DNA of 64,000 nt from Parus major (GCF_001522545.3 NC_031774.1:55918725-55982724); one strand, 5' to 3'. Shown: positions 20,907 through 33,682, counted from the stretch's first letter. Made by a program: numbers and translations. Notes: generated from the sequence alone by a model not told the origin.

Positions 20907-23900
20907 GGGTGTTGGGGGCAGCCCCAGCCCCAGAGAACAGGCAGGAGATGCCCTAGATGGGAATGTCCCCGTGCACTGCAGGAGGGACCAGGACAGGGTC
21001 CTGTGCCCTGCTGAGGGCTGTGCGGGCCGAGGATCGGGTTTTGATCTCCACACATCACGCACAGAGCTCCGTGGCTTCCCTGGAAAAGCAATGCAGAGGG
21101 TATTCACTAGATGGTGGTGTTGTCTCAGAAGAGCAGGAGAGCCCCAGTTCAGTGGGAGGGTGATAGAGTTGGTTTATTCTCCGGGTGGCTTCAGTTTCTC
21201 AGGGCACAGAGGATGGAGGCTCAACATTTGGGATATGAAAAGGGATTACTGGGCTTTTGTCCTGTGGCAAGAGCCATGGGGAGGTCTGTTCCTCCAGAGC
21301 TGAGCCCTGCAGAGGACCAGGGCACGGCTGCCTGCTCTGAGCTTACTCATCTCTCTGGAAAGGTGGCATGGTGCTAATTCAGCATCTTAATGAGGTCCCT
21401 AATTCCAGTAGCCCTCAGCCTGGTGAGCACTGGGTCCCTGTGAGAGCCAGGACTGGGCTCTGCTTGGCTATTCACCAGAAGACACCAGGAGCCATGTGCA
21501 TTTCTGGAAATGCATTCTCCTTTTTATAAAAAAATTCTGTTATTTGCTTTTAAATGTACTTTAAAAAACAACAACAAAAACCCAAAAGACCCCCCCACTC
21601 TTTTATACTGATGTCTAAAGACAATCCAGGGAAAGAAAGTATCCAGAGACACTTCACAGAATAATTCAAAAAATTTCCTGTGGGAAATATTTTCTTCCCC
21701 AAATGGAGATTTCCTTATGGGAGCATTTGAAACTTAGATTCTTAGATGAAATTAAGGATTTGGTTCTGGACAGCTTCCCTGACAGAAAAGCCAAAATGTA
21801 TTGCACAGCCAGAACACAGGTTTCATGTTGCTGGAAGGATCCTTCCATGGGGCACGAGGGACTCTTTGAGTTTTAGCTGCTGGTGTGAGAGATGAGATAC
21901 CCACACAACCATTCCAGGGACTGACAGCATCCCTTCTTCACTGGCAGGAGGGAGCAATGTGTTCTCCCTTCCTTCCTCTACATCAAAAACCCACAAGAAG
22001 GGGCTGAAGAAGAAATCCCTTCAATGAGAGGATTCTTGCATTTTCTCACTGAATTTCGAGCCTGTGAGGATGGTGTTTCTCCTGAAGGATTCTGCAGATC
22101 TGTGCAGAAAACTGACTGGTGGATTAACACCCCATTTGGAACCAAGACCCCTCAGCCCTGCTCTGAGACCCATCAGGACACAGATTGCATTCCAGAGCAG
22201 CATTTCTCCAGGAGAGGGACTATTGCTCTTACAGTGGGACAACACTGCCAAGGTTGTCAAGGACAGCTACAGGGTTCTAGTCTCCCTGGACCATCACACA
22301 CACCAGAGATGCTCCCAGCATCCACCTCAGCTCTCAAGGGCAAGGGCAGGGCTGTGGTCTTCACCCCACTGGCACTGAGTAGCTGCAAACACAGGTTTAA
22401 ATTCATATGCCACAACCTTCTCTGCTTGCAGGTTTTATTCCAGCATTTGAGTTACACCTGGGCAGCCTGGATATTTAATTACTCTGCTATCGTGTTCTCC
22501 TAGGTGGAAACCCCACTGTGCTGTGTTATCTGAGCACAACAACAAATGCATTTATTTCCTAGTGCCATGGGATGGGGGAACATTACAGTTTTCCTCACAC
22601 TGCTCTGAGGAAGACAAAGGTACAGACAGATGAAGTGGCATTCCCATAGCTGTCAGGGCTGGGAAAGGAGCCAAACCCCACACACAAGTAGATCCTCTCC
22701 CTCAAACCAAACCTCTAAATGCTAAAATATATTCCCTAGTGTTTTTCAGGGAAAAGGCTGGAAGCACAGCCCTATCACTGTCTGTGTGCAGTGGAAGCAG
22801 GAGATCATCCTGAGTGCAGGGGCAGCACAGACAACCACAGCACACAGAGCATCTCAGCTCAGTTCTGCAGCTCTGCCAGCTCCGTGCAAAACTCTCCCTT
22901 GCTGCTCCAGGCCACGGGAATTCTGCTCCCTGCCCCAGAGATGAAGGGTGACTGTGAGATTCAGCATCCCCTGGGCTGCAGACATCAGGGAGCCAGGACA
23001 GGGAGGGAGCACTGGCAGCCTGAGGCTGGGAGGGAAGATGGTTTTGCACATACCACGGGCTGGGGGATGGCAGGAGCAGACGGAAAAATTGTATTTTGCT
23101 GAGGGACACACATGACCATCCTGGCAGTGGGTTCATTGAGCACCCAACTGGCAGCCCCTTTCCAGGGTTATGTTCAGCACTAGCCTGGGACATGCCCTTG
23201 GTTGGTTGAAGTTAAATTCCTGAAGACCTCACATCAGCTAAAGCAGCAAAGTTGTCACAACACCCTCACCCCAACAGCCATAACTTAGTTCAGGAGCAAG
23301 GACGGGAAACAATGACCAAGCAAACACCAAGAGCATCTCTAGGCTGTAAGTTTGGCTTGAAATGTGTTCCCAGTTTTAAATGAAAGACTACACTTGAGTA
23401 GCAAAGTAAGCCCCAAGCTGCTCAACACCACACCATCTGTCAGCAAATCCCAGCAGCTCCAAATCTGCAGATCTTGGAGCACCCACTCCCCCAGCTCAGC
23501 AGCTCCCAAGGGCTGGCTCAGCTCCTCGGGAGGGAAGGGGTGCTGCCTGCGCACCTGCAGGGTGAGAAACGGAGCTGAAGGCACACAGGTCCCTGCCCAG
23601 GGCTGCTCTAGTGATCAGTGCAGCTGCCATCCCACCACCACTCTTTTCATCACCATCATCTTTTGTGGCTGCTGCTGGTGCCCACACACCTGTCAGCAGG
23701 TTCAGGGGAAGAAGGGTATGAACTGTGACCTGGCACTGTGCCCTCAACACCAGCACCGATGCTAAAGCCCCCGAGGGACCCCTCTACACACAGGAGGCTC
23801 TCAAGGACCAAGCCTTTCTCTGACATTTACTGGAAGTCAGCGTTCCACGGCTCTGTGCGTGCCTGGGAGCTGCTTGGCTGGGGTTACAGCCATCCAAGGC

Positions 23901-26900
23901 TGTAGTAATGCCGCAGTGAATCAGACCCTTAGTGTTTTGTTTAAATATAAACATATTGAATCAGTGCTTTTTGTGTAGAAGGCTATTCTCGCGAGCCAAG
24001 TGTTTTGACAGCTCCAGCAAGGTGGTATGAGTCACTGCCTCTGCCTCACTCAAGCTCGGAGACAGATACATCTTAATCACATTACGTTTTTTCCAGCGCT
24101 ACACCACAAGTCAAGGCACGGGGCCAAATCTCCCCACGGGGACCAACCAGCACAGAGCTGAGTCCTGAGCCTGAGCTTTGTCCTTCCAGCCGGGATGAGC
24201 GTCGGGAAGGCGCGTTCAGCATCCCGGCAGGGCTCAGCCGCAATCCCCGCTGCAATTGGCGGCGGCGGGCGGTGCTGCCGGGGCTCGGCAGCCCCAGGGC
24301 GCTGCTGCCCGGCGGTGGCACCGGTGCCTGCTCGGAATGCACAGCACATCGGGGCACGGCGGCTGCAGCTGCCATTAGCGCTAATGGAACTTTGGAATAT
24401 AAATCCCACGCGAGGCGGGGAGGGAATAGACGCCTCTGTCTCGGGCTCGGAGCTCTCGGGCTGAGCTTCGCAAGGGCTTTAATTGTACTTTCAACGGAGC
24501 AAAATGTGCCCGCTCCTGTTTATTTCTCCAGGAATAATTACGGTGCTCTGTGGCGTGGTACTTGCAGAGTTATCAGGCATGTTTGGACAGAGGGCTGTCT
24601 TATCTAAATTGGATTAGAAATAGATTTATATCACGGCAACTTCCCATTTGAACTGCAAATTGCAGGAAAGTCACTTCACCTGCGCTCCTGCATCGCCCCA
24701 GTGACAGCAGCCCCGCTTCGGTATGAATTAATGCCGGGCGATTTCCGCGGGGCTGCAGCCCAGCCGAGACAGGAGCTAAGACAGAGTTTAAGAAATTATT
24801 AAAAATCCATGGGAAAAGAAACAACCTGAGCTTGTGCTTTTGCATCTCAGACAACAGAGAGGGATCCGCAAGCCCCGGCTCTGCGCAGCAGCCCCGTCCC
24901 AGAACGTGAGCCCTTGGGAGCATCCCCACAGCTGCCTGCTCCTGCACCTCTGCTGCCTTTCCTCGGGAGGACAATTCCCCCCTCCCTGCCCGGTGCTGCA
25001 GTGAAAGGGCTCGTCCGAGCCGCCAGTGTTTGGTTGTTGATGCAGACATCTGCAGGGGGTGAGCACGGAGCCGAGCCAGCCCCGCCGAGCTGCGCACGGT
25101 GACTCAAATGTGCCGCTGCCCTGCAGGGTTCCTATCGCAGCCTAAAGGAGAGGGATCGGTATGCGAGCTACAGCTGCCTGAGCATCTCTTGAGTGCTCAA
25201 ACACAAAACCTGAGGCTTCTGAGCGCGCAGAAACCGGCCTTTATTATCAGCGGGAGACGTGACTTTGACATGGCAGGACGTATCATCTTGTCCTTGCCAC
25301 TGCTGTCAAGCTGCGGAGATCAACTCCCCCGTCTCTAACCTTCAGAACGCTCGCAATTAGGGGATGCTCAGCTGAAACGTGCCCCTGGTTTCACATGCTC
25401 TGCTCCTGCTCTTCTCCTCTCCTAGGGCTGCACAGGCAGCTGGTCCCACTGTAGGATTCCCAGCTGACAACGCAGAGCTACCAGACCACGGGCAGATGAA
25501 CATGTGGATCGAAAACACATGCCAGCCACAGGATTTCACGCGGCTGCCGATCGATGGCAGCTCTTCCAGCATATCGAGCCTTATCAGCCAGAGCGAGCCC
25601 CCTTTCATTGACTCACGGGGAGGTGGGGACCCCCAGCCGCACTCTTGTCTGCTGGCTTTGCACTTTAAAACCGCCTTTTAGTTTGCTGATTGCTCTGCAG
25701 ATCTCCCTAATTGCAGATTCCCCCTGGGCACACGTGTGTACAAGGCACAAGCATCTGAATAGCTCTCGTGAGGGCACGAAGGCATGAGGCTTAATGGATG
25801 AGTGACTATTCCCGTCTCCCTCCCTATAGCCCCGCTGCTTTCCTCAATAGAATAAAATTATAATTTCAGGTTCACTCTTTCGACGTTAATTCCCGTGAAT
25901 TCCCTCACTCAGCCCAACCAGCTGAAGTTTGCAAACTTGTTCGTTACCTGAGGATGCGGAGTCAGTCTGCAAAGGGTCTTTCTGGGGTAATCTCAGCAGT
26001 TCTGGTAAGATTTCCCCCTCGCACGGGCTCAGCGAGCATTTCTGGCAGCACAGCACTGCTGAACGGTCACCTGCCGTGGTGGATCAAGGAGAAACACACA
26101 TGGCTCAGGTGGCAAAATCAGGACAAACACGGCGAGCAGCTGGACCACAAGAGGAGAAAGTGCTATTTCAGCATCCCCACAGGGCTTAGTAACAGGGATA
26201 AATAAGAGTTCTGATGTTGCACCCAATTCTCTAACTTTGACCTTGCTTCCTGGAGTCCCTTTCACACATCAGCAAAGTAGATAAAACATTAAGAGAAAAT
26301 GTTTCAGTCTCTCGGTGGTGTAGCTATAATCCGCTCAGAGCAAATGCTGCAAAAATATAGCTTGCTCCTCTAAATATCTGGATGTTTCTGGAGCTAGAAC
26401 ATTAATTCTATCCCAACCACCTCTTAAAATGGCACATTATTTTCTCCATTAATTCTTGTCAACCTCAAGAGGAAAGCTAAAGGGCTGCTATTAAAACCAT
26501 GCCATTATTTTAAGTAGCAGCATTAATTTTCTATCATACACACTCACGCTGCCTGCAGAGCAGTACAGGTCTGGGGAAAGTCAGATTCCCCCTCCTCTTT
26601 AACAGGGTGCACATTTCAGAGTTTGCCTGACATACAGTATGTTTTCCAGGCTGATGCCTTGCCTTCCGGGTGAAATATTTGGCACTTGGCTGTAGTAAGA
26701 ATATCTCCCACTCTCTGGGGGAAAAACGATCACAGATACATGCGTACACCTAAACTCTGCACTTTTACACGTGTGTGCCAGAGACACTCAGGCTTTTTTG
26801 AGTACATGAACGAAATTAGACATGTCTAAATCCTGCAAAAGAGAAAGGAAAAGAGAGCTCGTATGTGTGTGTACTCATGTCTCGCAGCTATAAGAAAACT

Positions 26901-27200
26901 ATATTTAGACAGTTGTGTCATCCCAGAGGATGACAGCATTAACAGGCGATGGAAAGAAGAGCTATGGTTACTTTTCAGAGTTCAGCTCTGACCGATAAAA
27001 GAGGTCTCTGATCGAAATGACCTCTGGTAGAGTCCGGCAGAGCAGCAGCACCTCTGCCCGTGGCACTGCGGGACGCGCGGAGCCTCCCTCTCAGCTCTTC
27101 CCTCTGCCACGCTGCAGCAAAGCCACGAGAGCTCCCAAACAAACACAAAACTTCACGCCAACAGCCTCCCGCTAAACCCTTAGGGGAGCAGATCTACCAG
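20907..27200. other. Upstream region of SERTAD4-like gene, no exon recognised
   Basis: GC-rich blocks occur at 24150-24450 and 24680-25120. More AT-rich blocks with a conserved look lie between (23930-24080, 24470-24660, 25840-25930, 26860-27030). A possible minus-strand ATG with a phase-2 donor (GCGCAG|GTGAAG) occurs near 24676-24695, but it adds only four codons and cannot be confirmed. No repeats of known families were seen. Confidence 0.5.
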
Positions 27201-27330
27201 CAAAGCTCCACACCGCCTCTGTGACTCGGACAACCCCGCAGCTCGCTGTCCCCGGCTCAGTGGCACTCACCCAGCGAGCCCCGGCTCCAGCGGGAGGGCT
27301 GCTCCGTCCTTCCCTCGCTGCTCCTGGACG

Positions 27331-27383
27331 AGGTGCTGGCGGTGCTGCTGGCGGTGCTGGCGGTGCTGGTGGCGGCGGTGGCA
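27331..27383. repeat. GGTGCTGGC-type minisatellite
   Basis: Degenerate 9-12-base units (GGTGCTGGC, GGTGCTGCTGGC, GGTGGC) lie inside the CpG island. Read on the minus strand they give repeating His-Arg-Gln codons. They probably lie in a 5' UTR. Confidence 0.7.
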
Positions 27384-27471
27384 GCTCCTGCGGGTCCCTG
27401 CAGCCACTGAGGAGCGCATCACCTCCCGGCCGCAGCCCGCGGAGGTGGGTGCCCAGATGTTCCCCGCGCGG

Positions 27472-27476
27472 ATTGG
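27472..27476 (-). promoter_or_regulatory. CCAAT box (NF-Y type)
   Basis: ATTGG on the plus strand reads CCAAT on the minus strand (GGACCAATCCGCG), inside the CpG island and next to the RFX-like repeats. RFX and NF-Y sites are often paired in vertebrate promoters. Confidence 0.5.
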
Positions 27477-27500
27477 TCCAGCGGGAGCAGATGTTGCCCG

Positions 27501-27536
27501 GTTGCTAGGAGCGTTGCTAGGAGCGCTGCTAGGAGA
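27501..27536 (+). repeat. 12-bp tandem repeat x3 with RFX-like half-sites
   Basis: Units GTTGCTAGGAGC, GTTGCTAGGAGC and GCTGCTAGGAGA stand head to tail, preceded by GTTGCCCG (27493-27500). GTTGCC/GTTGCTA matches the half-site of the RFX X-box. It lies 25 bases from the inverted CCAAT box. Confidence 0.8.
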
Positions 27537-27576
27537 CGGTGACGCTCTCTCCATCACTGGCGCGACTCGAGGCCGC

Positions 27577-27641
27577 GGGGAGGGAGCGAGGAGAGGGAGG
27601 GAGGGAGGAGGAAGAGGGGAGGAGGGAGGAGCAGGTCTCGC
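27577..27641 (+). repeat. Polypurine G-rich tract, G-quadruplex-prone
   Basis: An almost pure purine run made of GGGAGGGAGC, GAGGAGAGGGAGGGAGGGA and GGAGGGAGGAG segments, within the CpG island. Several runs of three or more G make quadruplex or triplex formation plausible. Confidence 0.7.
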
Positions 27642-28868
27642 CACCGGGATGCTCCGCGCCGGGTTGTGCCGTGCCGGGCTGCGGGGTGAGCCGGAGGATG
27701 GAGCAGGTGCCGCGGCTCCGAGCTGGACAGGCGGTGAGGAGCTGCCTGGGGCTCGCGGCAGAGGATGGGGACGTGAAACGCCAGAACCGGGAGGGGCGAG
27801 CAGCCCGGGGAGGTGGCGGGCAAAGGGAGACCGACCATGAAACCTCCCGTCAGGGCGGGCTGAGGAATGCGCGGAGCGGGCCGGCAGCCGCGGAGGTGCC
27901 CAGGGAGCGAGAGCTCTGCTCGCTTCAGGGCAAGACTGGGAGAAACACAACCCAGTGCCCGGGAGGGCTGGAGGGAGAGGAGCCAATTCGGTCCTGCTGG
28001 CAGAGAGCCGAGCTCGTCTGCTCTCTCACTGCGTGATGTTCCCCTTCCCTCCTGATTTACAATTCTCCTTTTTCCCTCCATTCCCACCATCAGATCCTGG
28101 CCCACTTTTTCCCCTGAGCTTTCAGGATGACCCACCACAGTGCCCTGGGTCCCACCCTGGCACTTACAGCCATGATCCCATGGCCAGAAATTGGATTGCT
28201 GTAGGAAAAAAAGCTGCACAAGCAAAACAACCCAGACCTCCTCCCAAATAAAAGAGCAGGTCACTGTGGGGTAATGCTGTCTCAACCAGACAGCAGGATT
28301 TCACTCCTGAGCACCCTCCTTAGGGCAATGGGTGGGACACCAGGCTCAGCCTACCCTCACAACCAAGGTCCACCCAGAAAAGCCCAGAAAAAGATTAAAA
28401 TGAATCAATAAAACATTTGTTACCTGTATAATACAGTGTGCAGAAAGAGGGGAAATCCCTTTCCCTGAAAGTCAAACTCTGTGTGTAAATTCTGGCAGAT
28501 AGGAAGGGAAAAAAAAAGGATTTTTTTTAAAAACACACCAGCTATGTGTAGAGAGCTTCCCTGGAAAAAGTGGGTCACTCCCAGAGTGAAAAGGAGTTGC
28601 ACCAGATGAGTTTTTCTGGACAGCCAGATTGGTGCCAATGGCTGCACTGGAGTTAATGACACAACACTAGCTTAGATCAGCCCCAGCACCAAGCCTGGGC
28701 TTTCATCAGGACTTTTTTCCAAGAAGAAACATCTCTAGACCATAAATTTTCCTCTGCACCTGCCAGCTGTATCCATTTCCTCACAACTACCATGGATGAC
28801 ACTGCTGCTCCTCGCAGATTCACGCTCATCCACAGCCTCCCTATCCAAGCACTCACTCAGTCCAGCCC

Positions 28869-28981
28869 ACAGAATCTCAGAATGGTTTGGGAAGGGACCC
28901 TAAAGATCATCTTGTGCCACCCCCTGCCATGGGCAGGGACACTTCAAAGCCCCATCCAGCCTTACCCTGAGCACTTCCAAA
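28869..28981 (-). mobile_element. CR1 LINE 3' tail
   Basis: ACAGAATCTCAGAATGGTTT at the left edge, then GGGAAGGGACC, CCCTGCCATGGGCAGGGACA and CCCCATCCAGCC: a CR1 tail in minus orientation. Confidence 0.9.
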
Positions 28982-31726
28982 ACAACTACTGCCATCTCCC
29001 ATCCTGCTGCTGAAGGTGACTCAAAGGCTCAGACAGTGCCAAAAACAAGGCAAGGTGCAATAGGAACATTTTCATTTGGACAGTGTTTGAAGCTCCTGGG
29101 CAATTCCCTGTTCTCCTGTGATCTATAAGATGTGCAATACATATTCTATCTGGTCATGTCACTGCTGGAAGGACACAGGGAGTTCCCCTCCCTCTGGTTG
29201 CTCCATGAAGGTTCTGCAGAAGATTTTGCACCAGGCTTTGTCTTAGACAGTGGGAATGGAGGCACACTGCATTTGGAATTCACCTGGATCAGTATCTCAT
29301 CCAAATTTTAACAAACTGGGTCTTGGCGAGCCTGAGACTCAGCTAGCACAATGCAGCAGCCTCAGATCAGTTATTCCCTTGACTTGGATCACCTGGCTGA
29401 CATTTGGCACCCAGTGTACACAAACATGTGCACACATGGCTCCCCTGCTCTTTGCAGCTTGAGGAAAGATCACTCGTGGCCAGATATTTACTTCAATTAT
29501 CTCTGAAGCTCCTCTTCTTTTATTGAGAAGTCAAGTGAAACTCCAACTAATTTCAAATTTGAATTTTCTGGGACAATAGGAAGGCACTGGAACTTAATTG
29601 ATTTTGATTACCTGCCTTATTATTATGCTGCCAGTAGCAGTAGTTCGGGTTGGTGTAATTTTAAATTTGCTGTGAGATGAATCTGACATTTCTCTACTGC
29701 TGAACTGAAGACTTGAGCGATTCTTCAGCTCTTCACAAAGATGTTGTAATTAATTCAGTAATATCACTTCTGTAAGCAGAGATAGAAAAGGAAGACACAG
29801 AAGCACCTACTCCATGCCTAAGAGCTGAATGAACGACAGCATCACTCACTCCAATCTTAGTGAAATTTATTGTACTTTATTTTTAAACATTCAAGACAAT
29901 TTCTACTGCAAAGACACACCTTCCCCTCTTCTGTCAGCACACGAGCAGGACTTACTAGCAGGCAATAATTTACAGCCAAAAGGTCAGCTGTGTTTCCTCA
30001 GCTGGATCCAAGAAGTGTTTCCATCCCCTGATGGGCCCTGAGGAAATCCTCCCACAATCCAAGTGTAGCTGCTTTTCTTTGCCTCCTTTCCAAGGGGCAG
30101 AGAATGCAGGGAAGCAGATCCCCTGCCAGTGTTAACCAGCACTGTTCTGCTGCCTCAAAGGGACCTCCATCAGGAAGAAGAGAAGATGCTCCATCTCACC
30201 CCATCCCATCTCCTTCCTCCTGCCATGGAAGCACGAGAAATCACCTCCCCTCCCTGTCTGGAGAGGGGTTTTCCCCTGTGCCAGGTCAGGAATCACTGCC
30301 CAGCTGACTCCCACTGTGTTTTAGTGCAGCAGAAGTTAAACAGACCCATGAACTGGGACCAAAGTGTCTATTGACAGGGATATTATTTCAGAAGACTTTA
30401 AATGTGTGCTGCACAAGATAAAACCTGGCAGAAAACAGAAGAGCAGCTTTTTTCTTTTGTTTTAGTCCTTCGAAAGCAGGATTGCCTGACATATTCAGTG
30501 TTATAACAAATACATGTTTTCAAATGGTTTAGAGCTATTGGAAATATAAAACCCCAGAACATTAGCATTTACTTTAACTGTCTCACAGAATCAGGAAAAA
30601 AAAAATCAGTTCCTTCATTTTTAAGCAGTTATGTCTCCTCAAGTCAAGTGTTAAAGAAAAATGGATTAAATTAATGTGCCCTTTTGAATTCAAGCACCAA
30701 ACTTTTAAAAGATGTGTGTATAAAGCACCAGCCCTCCCAGGCCACATACACCTACACAGGTGCTGTATTTCTAAACAAAGCATGCAGAAGGTATTTTCAA
30801 AAGCTAAAATGCACTCAAAATGTTCTGCATTTGTACCTGAGAAGTTTCAGATGTGAGGAGCTGCATCCTGGGCTAGGTTTTATCCTTGGTCTGGCCCACT
30901 CAGCTGCCTCCAGCAGACACAGACCCTCAAAAGCTTTCCCAGACAATGGCTTGTCACAGCAAATGAAGATGAGTAGCTCCAGTTTCTGGACCCTGTTTGT
31001 GCCTCCCAGTGGTTGGCCAGCCTCAGAGGGACCAGATTCCTTGGGAGGCTAATCCTGCCTCCATCTAAAATGCAGACCAGCTCTTTCTGTTCTTGAACAC
31101 TATTTTCCTCCTCTATCTTCCAATTCATTGTACAAGAAAATCTATTGTTATATTAATTTTTTTGATCATTTATTTTACCTTTTTACATTTGAGACAAACT
31201 TTTAAAAACCTTCTGAAACAAGCTAGGGAAGAGTTGAAAAAATGAAGTTCATTTTCTTACGTATCTCTGCTCTTTACCCCCTACACTCTCCCCACATCCC
31301 CATCCAAATTCCACCATGTCCCCTTGGACACCCTCAGCTCAACAGAGGCAGCACATGCTGGAGCTGTCACAATGGACCAGCTCACCGACCCTTGGCCATC
31401 AAACCCACTCCTTTCTGCTTCTCTGGAAATGATCCTCTGCCAGCTGACAAAATTTGTAGAAGCATAACTGTCTTTGAGACAGTTACCCTGCTCTCAAATG
31501 TGATTGAAATTGGCCAACCTGCTAAAAAGTGATGGTGGTGGAAGAGAGACTGGCGAGGAGACAGATGGCAGACAGCTCAGCTTTAGCCTCCACTGAGCTG
31601 ATTGAGAAGTGGGAATGCTTTCACCCTCTCGTGAAAAATGATATCACTCTTTCCCTGAAATTCAAAACTTAGTTTCCTGACATTAAAAATGTGACTTTTC
31701 CAAGTGGTCAAAATTAGGATGAAGGG

Positions 31727-31745
31727 AAAAAAAAAAAAAAAAAAA
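31727..31745. repeat. Poly(A) run of 19
   Basis: An uninterrupted A-run in intergenic DNA. No retrocopy body was recognised beside it. Confidence 0.9.
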
Positions 31746-33682
31746 GGATGTCTTGACAAAACAGCACTTGGTACTTTGCCAAGGGATGAAGTCATTCTAA
31801 AGAATTAAAATGCAGCTGGAGGAAGGACAGGATAATCAGAAGGATAAAACACAACACAGCCGGGAGCTCACACGTGCTCGTGCTGAGCAGTGGTGTCCCA
31901 GCAGGAGCAGCAAGTGGAGTGCTGAGCCCTTGCATTTGTGTGGTGGTGTTGTACACCAAGCTCACAGAAAACCTGAGCTTTTACTACCAGATTTACAGGC
32001 AGCCCCATTTTGGGCAGGCTGACCAAGTGCTGGCACCAAGACCCGTGGCCCAGTCGCCCCTCGCTGAGTTCAGTGCCAGCAGCTTCATCGTGGTGTGTGC
32101 TGAGCTCACATGGGGCCACAGGCAAGTCTGAATGAAAGGGAATGAAACAAACCCCGTGCTGGTCAGCCCTGAACTGGGGATCAGCCTGGGAAAACCCACC
32201 TGGGGCTGAGGACACTCCCACAAGGACAGGGTGAGGCTGGAGGAACAGCAAGGCAAGCGTGGTGCTCCCAGAGTGCCCAAGTCCCCCAGAGCCATCACCG
32301 GCATCCCTCGGCACTGGGGTTACTGGGAAGGAGACTTGGTGGGGAATTGAGGCTGTTGATTGGGCAGAGAGAATTTTAAGTGAATTTTCAGGAAATGCAC
32401 AGGGTGAAGCAGTGTTAGGATAACCAAGCCAGGAAAATGCTGTCCTGGTACCAACTCAGACCCTGGCAGCAGCACCCACCCGAGCTCCCAAACCCCTGAG
32501 GGATGTGTGCCTGGCTCTGCAGATCCCTCTCTGTGCCTGGAGGAGCTGCTGGGAGGCTGCTGCAACCCAGAGCAACCCCCAGCCCACCCCACAGCCCCTG
32601 CCAGCCCTCTCAGCTGAGCCTGGTCACCCACAAACATCAGCCCTTAGCAAAACAGGTATTTCATCTCCAGTTTACACCAGGAGGGTGAGCTTTTCCAAAC
32701 TCCCTAGTTTCTCTCTGAGCCTCCCAGAATATACCAGTTCTCCACTGTCTTTAAGAGGAAGGGCCCTGGGCTGGGTTTTCTGTGTCCTCAGACATGTCTT
32801 ATATTAAGTGCCTTTGCTGAGGTTTCCAAGCACTGAAGCTACCAACTGTTGCCAGAAAAGGAAACTCTATTTCAGGGCTGGTCCTGGAAAGCCAACCCTG
32901 TGGGTGCCAGCAGGGCTGCAGAAATCGTGGATTCTCATGTCTCCCTCGAATATGGCACTGCTATTCTGAGAGGAACAAACTAACCCCAGTTCAAAGTCAC
33001 CAATCTGGGAATTTTTTAGCTTCCTTCATTCTCCATTTTAATGTGGGCAGGTATTACAACTGCAACCTACCAGAAGTAAACCACTCACAAATACGACATG
33101 ACCAAAGGTAGGTGCAAACAAAAGTAGCCACCAGATACAGACACACCCTTTGTTGGCACAATTTCACCTCTCCAGCTCATCGTTTGAGCTCTTACCTTTT
33201 TCTCCACCAAGTGGCCACCCCAGCTTTGATGGGGCATCCCTCTGTGCCCCACACCCACGGCCAGGGTGTCAGCAAGGCTGGTATCTCCTCACAGCAGGGA
33301 CACAGGTGACACTGGCTCTGTGTGCCCTGGTGCAGGTGCCAACACATCTTTGGTGTAGGAGAAATGCTGAGTGCAGAGTGCCACCACAGTGGGGGCTGAG
33401 GGGCTTCTTCCCCAGCTCCTGCCAGGGCTGGATGAGAGAACAGGGAAGAGCAGATGTCAAAGGCATAGCCAGCACTTTTCCTTCCCCACACAGTTGGCTG
33501 AATGGCTGTATGCAGAGGGAAGCAGAGACATGATGGTGATGCCTTAGGATTTAGCTTTTATATTTTTCAGATCCTGTTCTGCTTTAGTGTATAACTCTAA
33601 ACTCCACAGCCTGTCTGCTACTGTTCTCCCATTTTACCCACACAAAACAATTCCTCTCTAGGTCTGAAACTCAAGGACACCT

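Larger units (their letters stand above)
27220..27960 (-). promoter_or_regulatory. CpG island, candidate promoter of SERTAD4-like gene
   Basis: A dense CpG stretch, the strongest in the window. On the minus strand it carries a CCAAT box (27476-27472), RFX-like half-sites (27501-27536) and a good splice donor CTGG|GTGAGT at 27271/27270. This is what a first exon of a minus-strand gene would look like, and the next downstream gene on that strand is the SERTAD4-like gene. An open frame with an ATG near 27555-27553 runs into this donor in phase 2, but it is low-complexity (Ser, Pro, Ala, then His-Arg-Gln repeats). It may be only a 5' UTR. The island could also be bidirectional. Confidence 0.6.

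Noticed and set aside
19983..21303. Several long open frames on both strands crossing 20157-20906
   Set aside because: They are created by reading through the block of N.
27267..27986. 239-codon minus-strand open frame in the CpG island
   Set aside because: Pro/Ser/Ala/Arg-rich with repeats. It is long because GC-rich DNA lacks stop codons. No domain is seen, and only its 3' part is a possible first exon.
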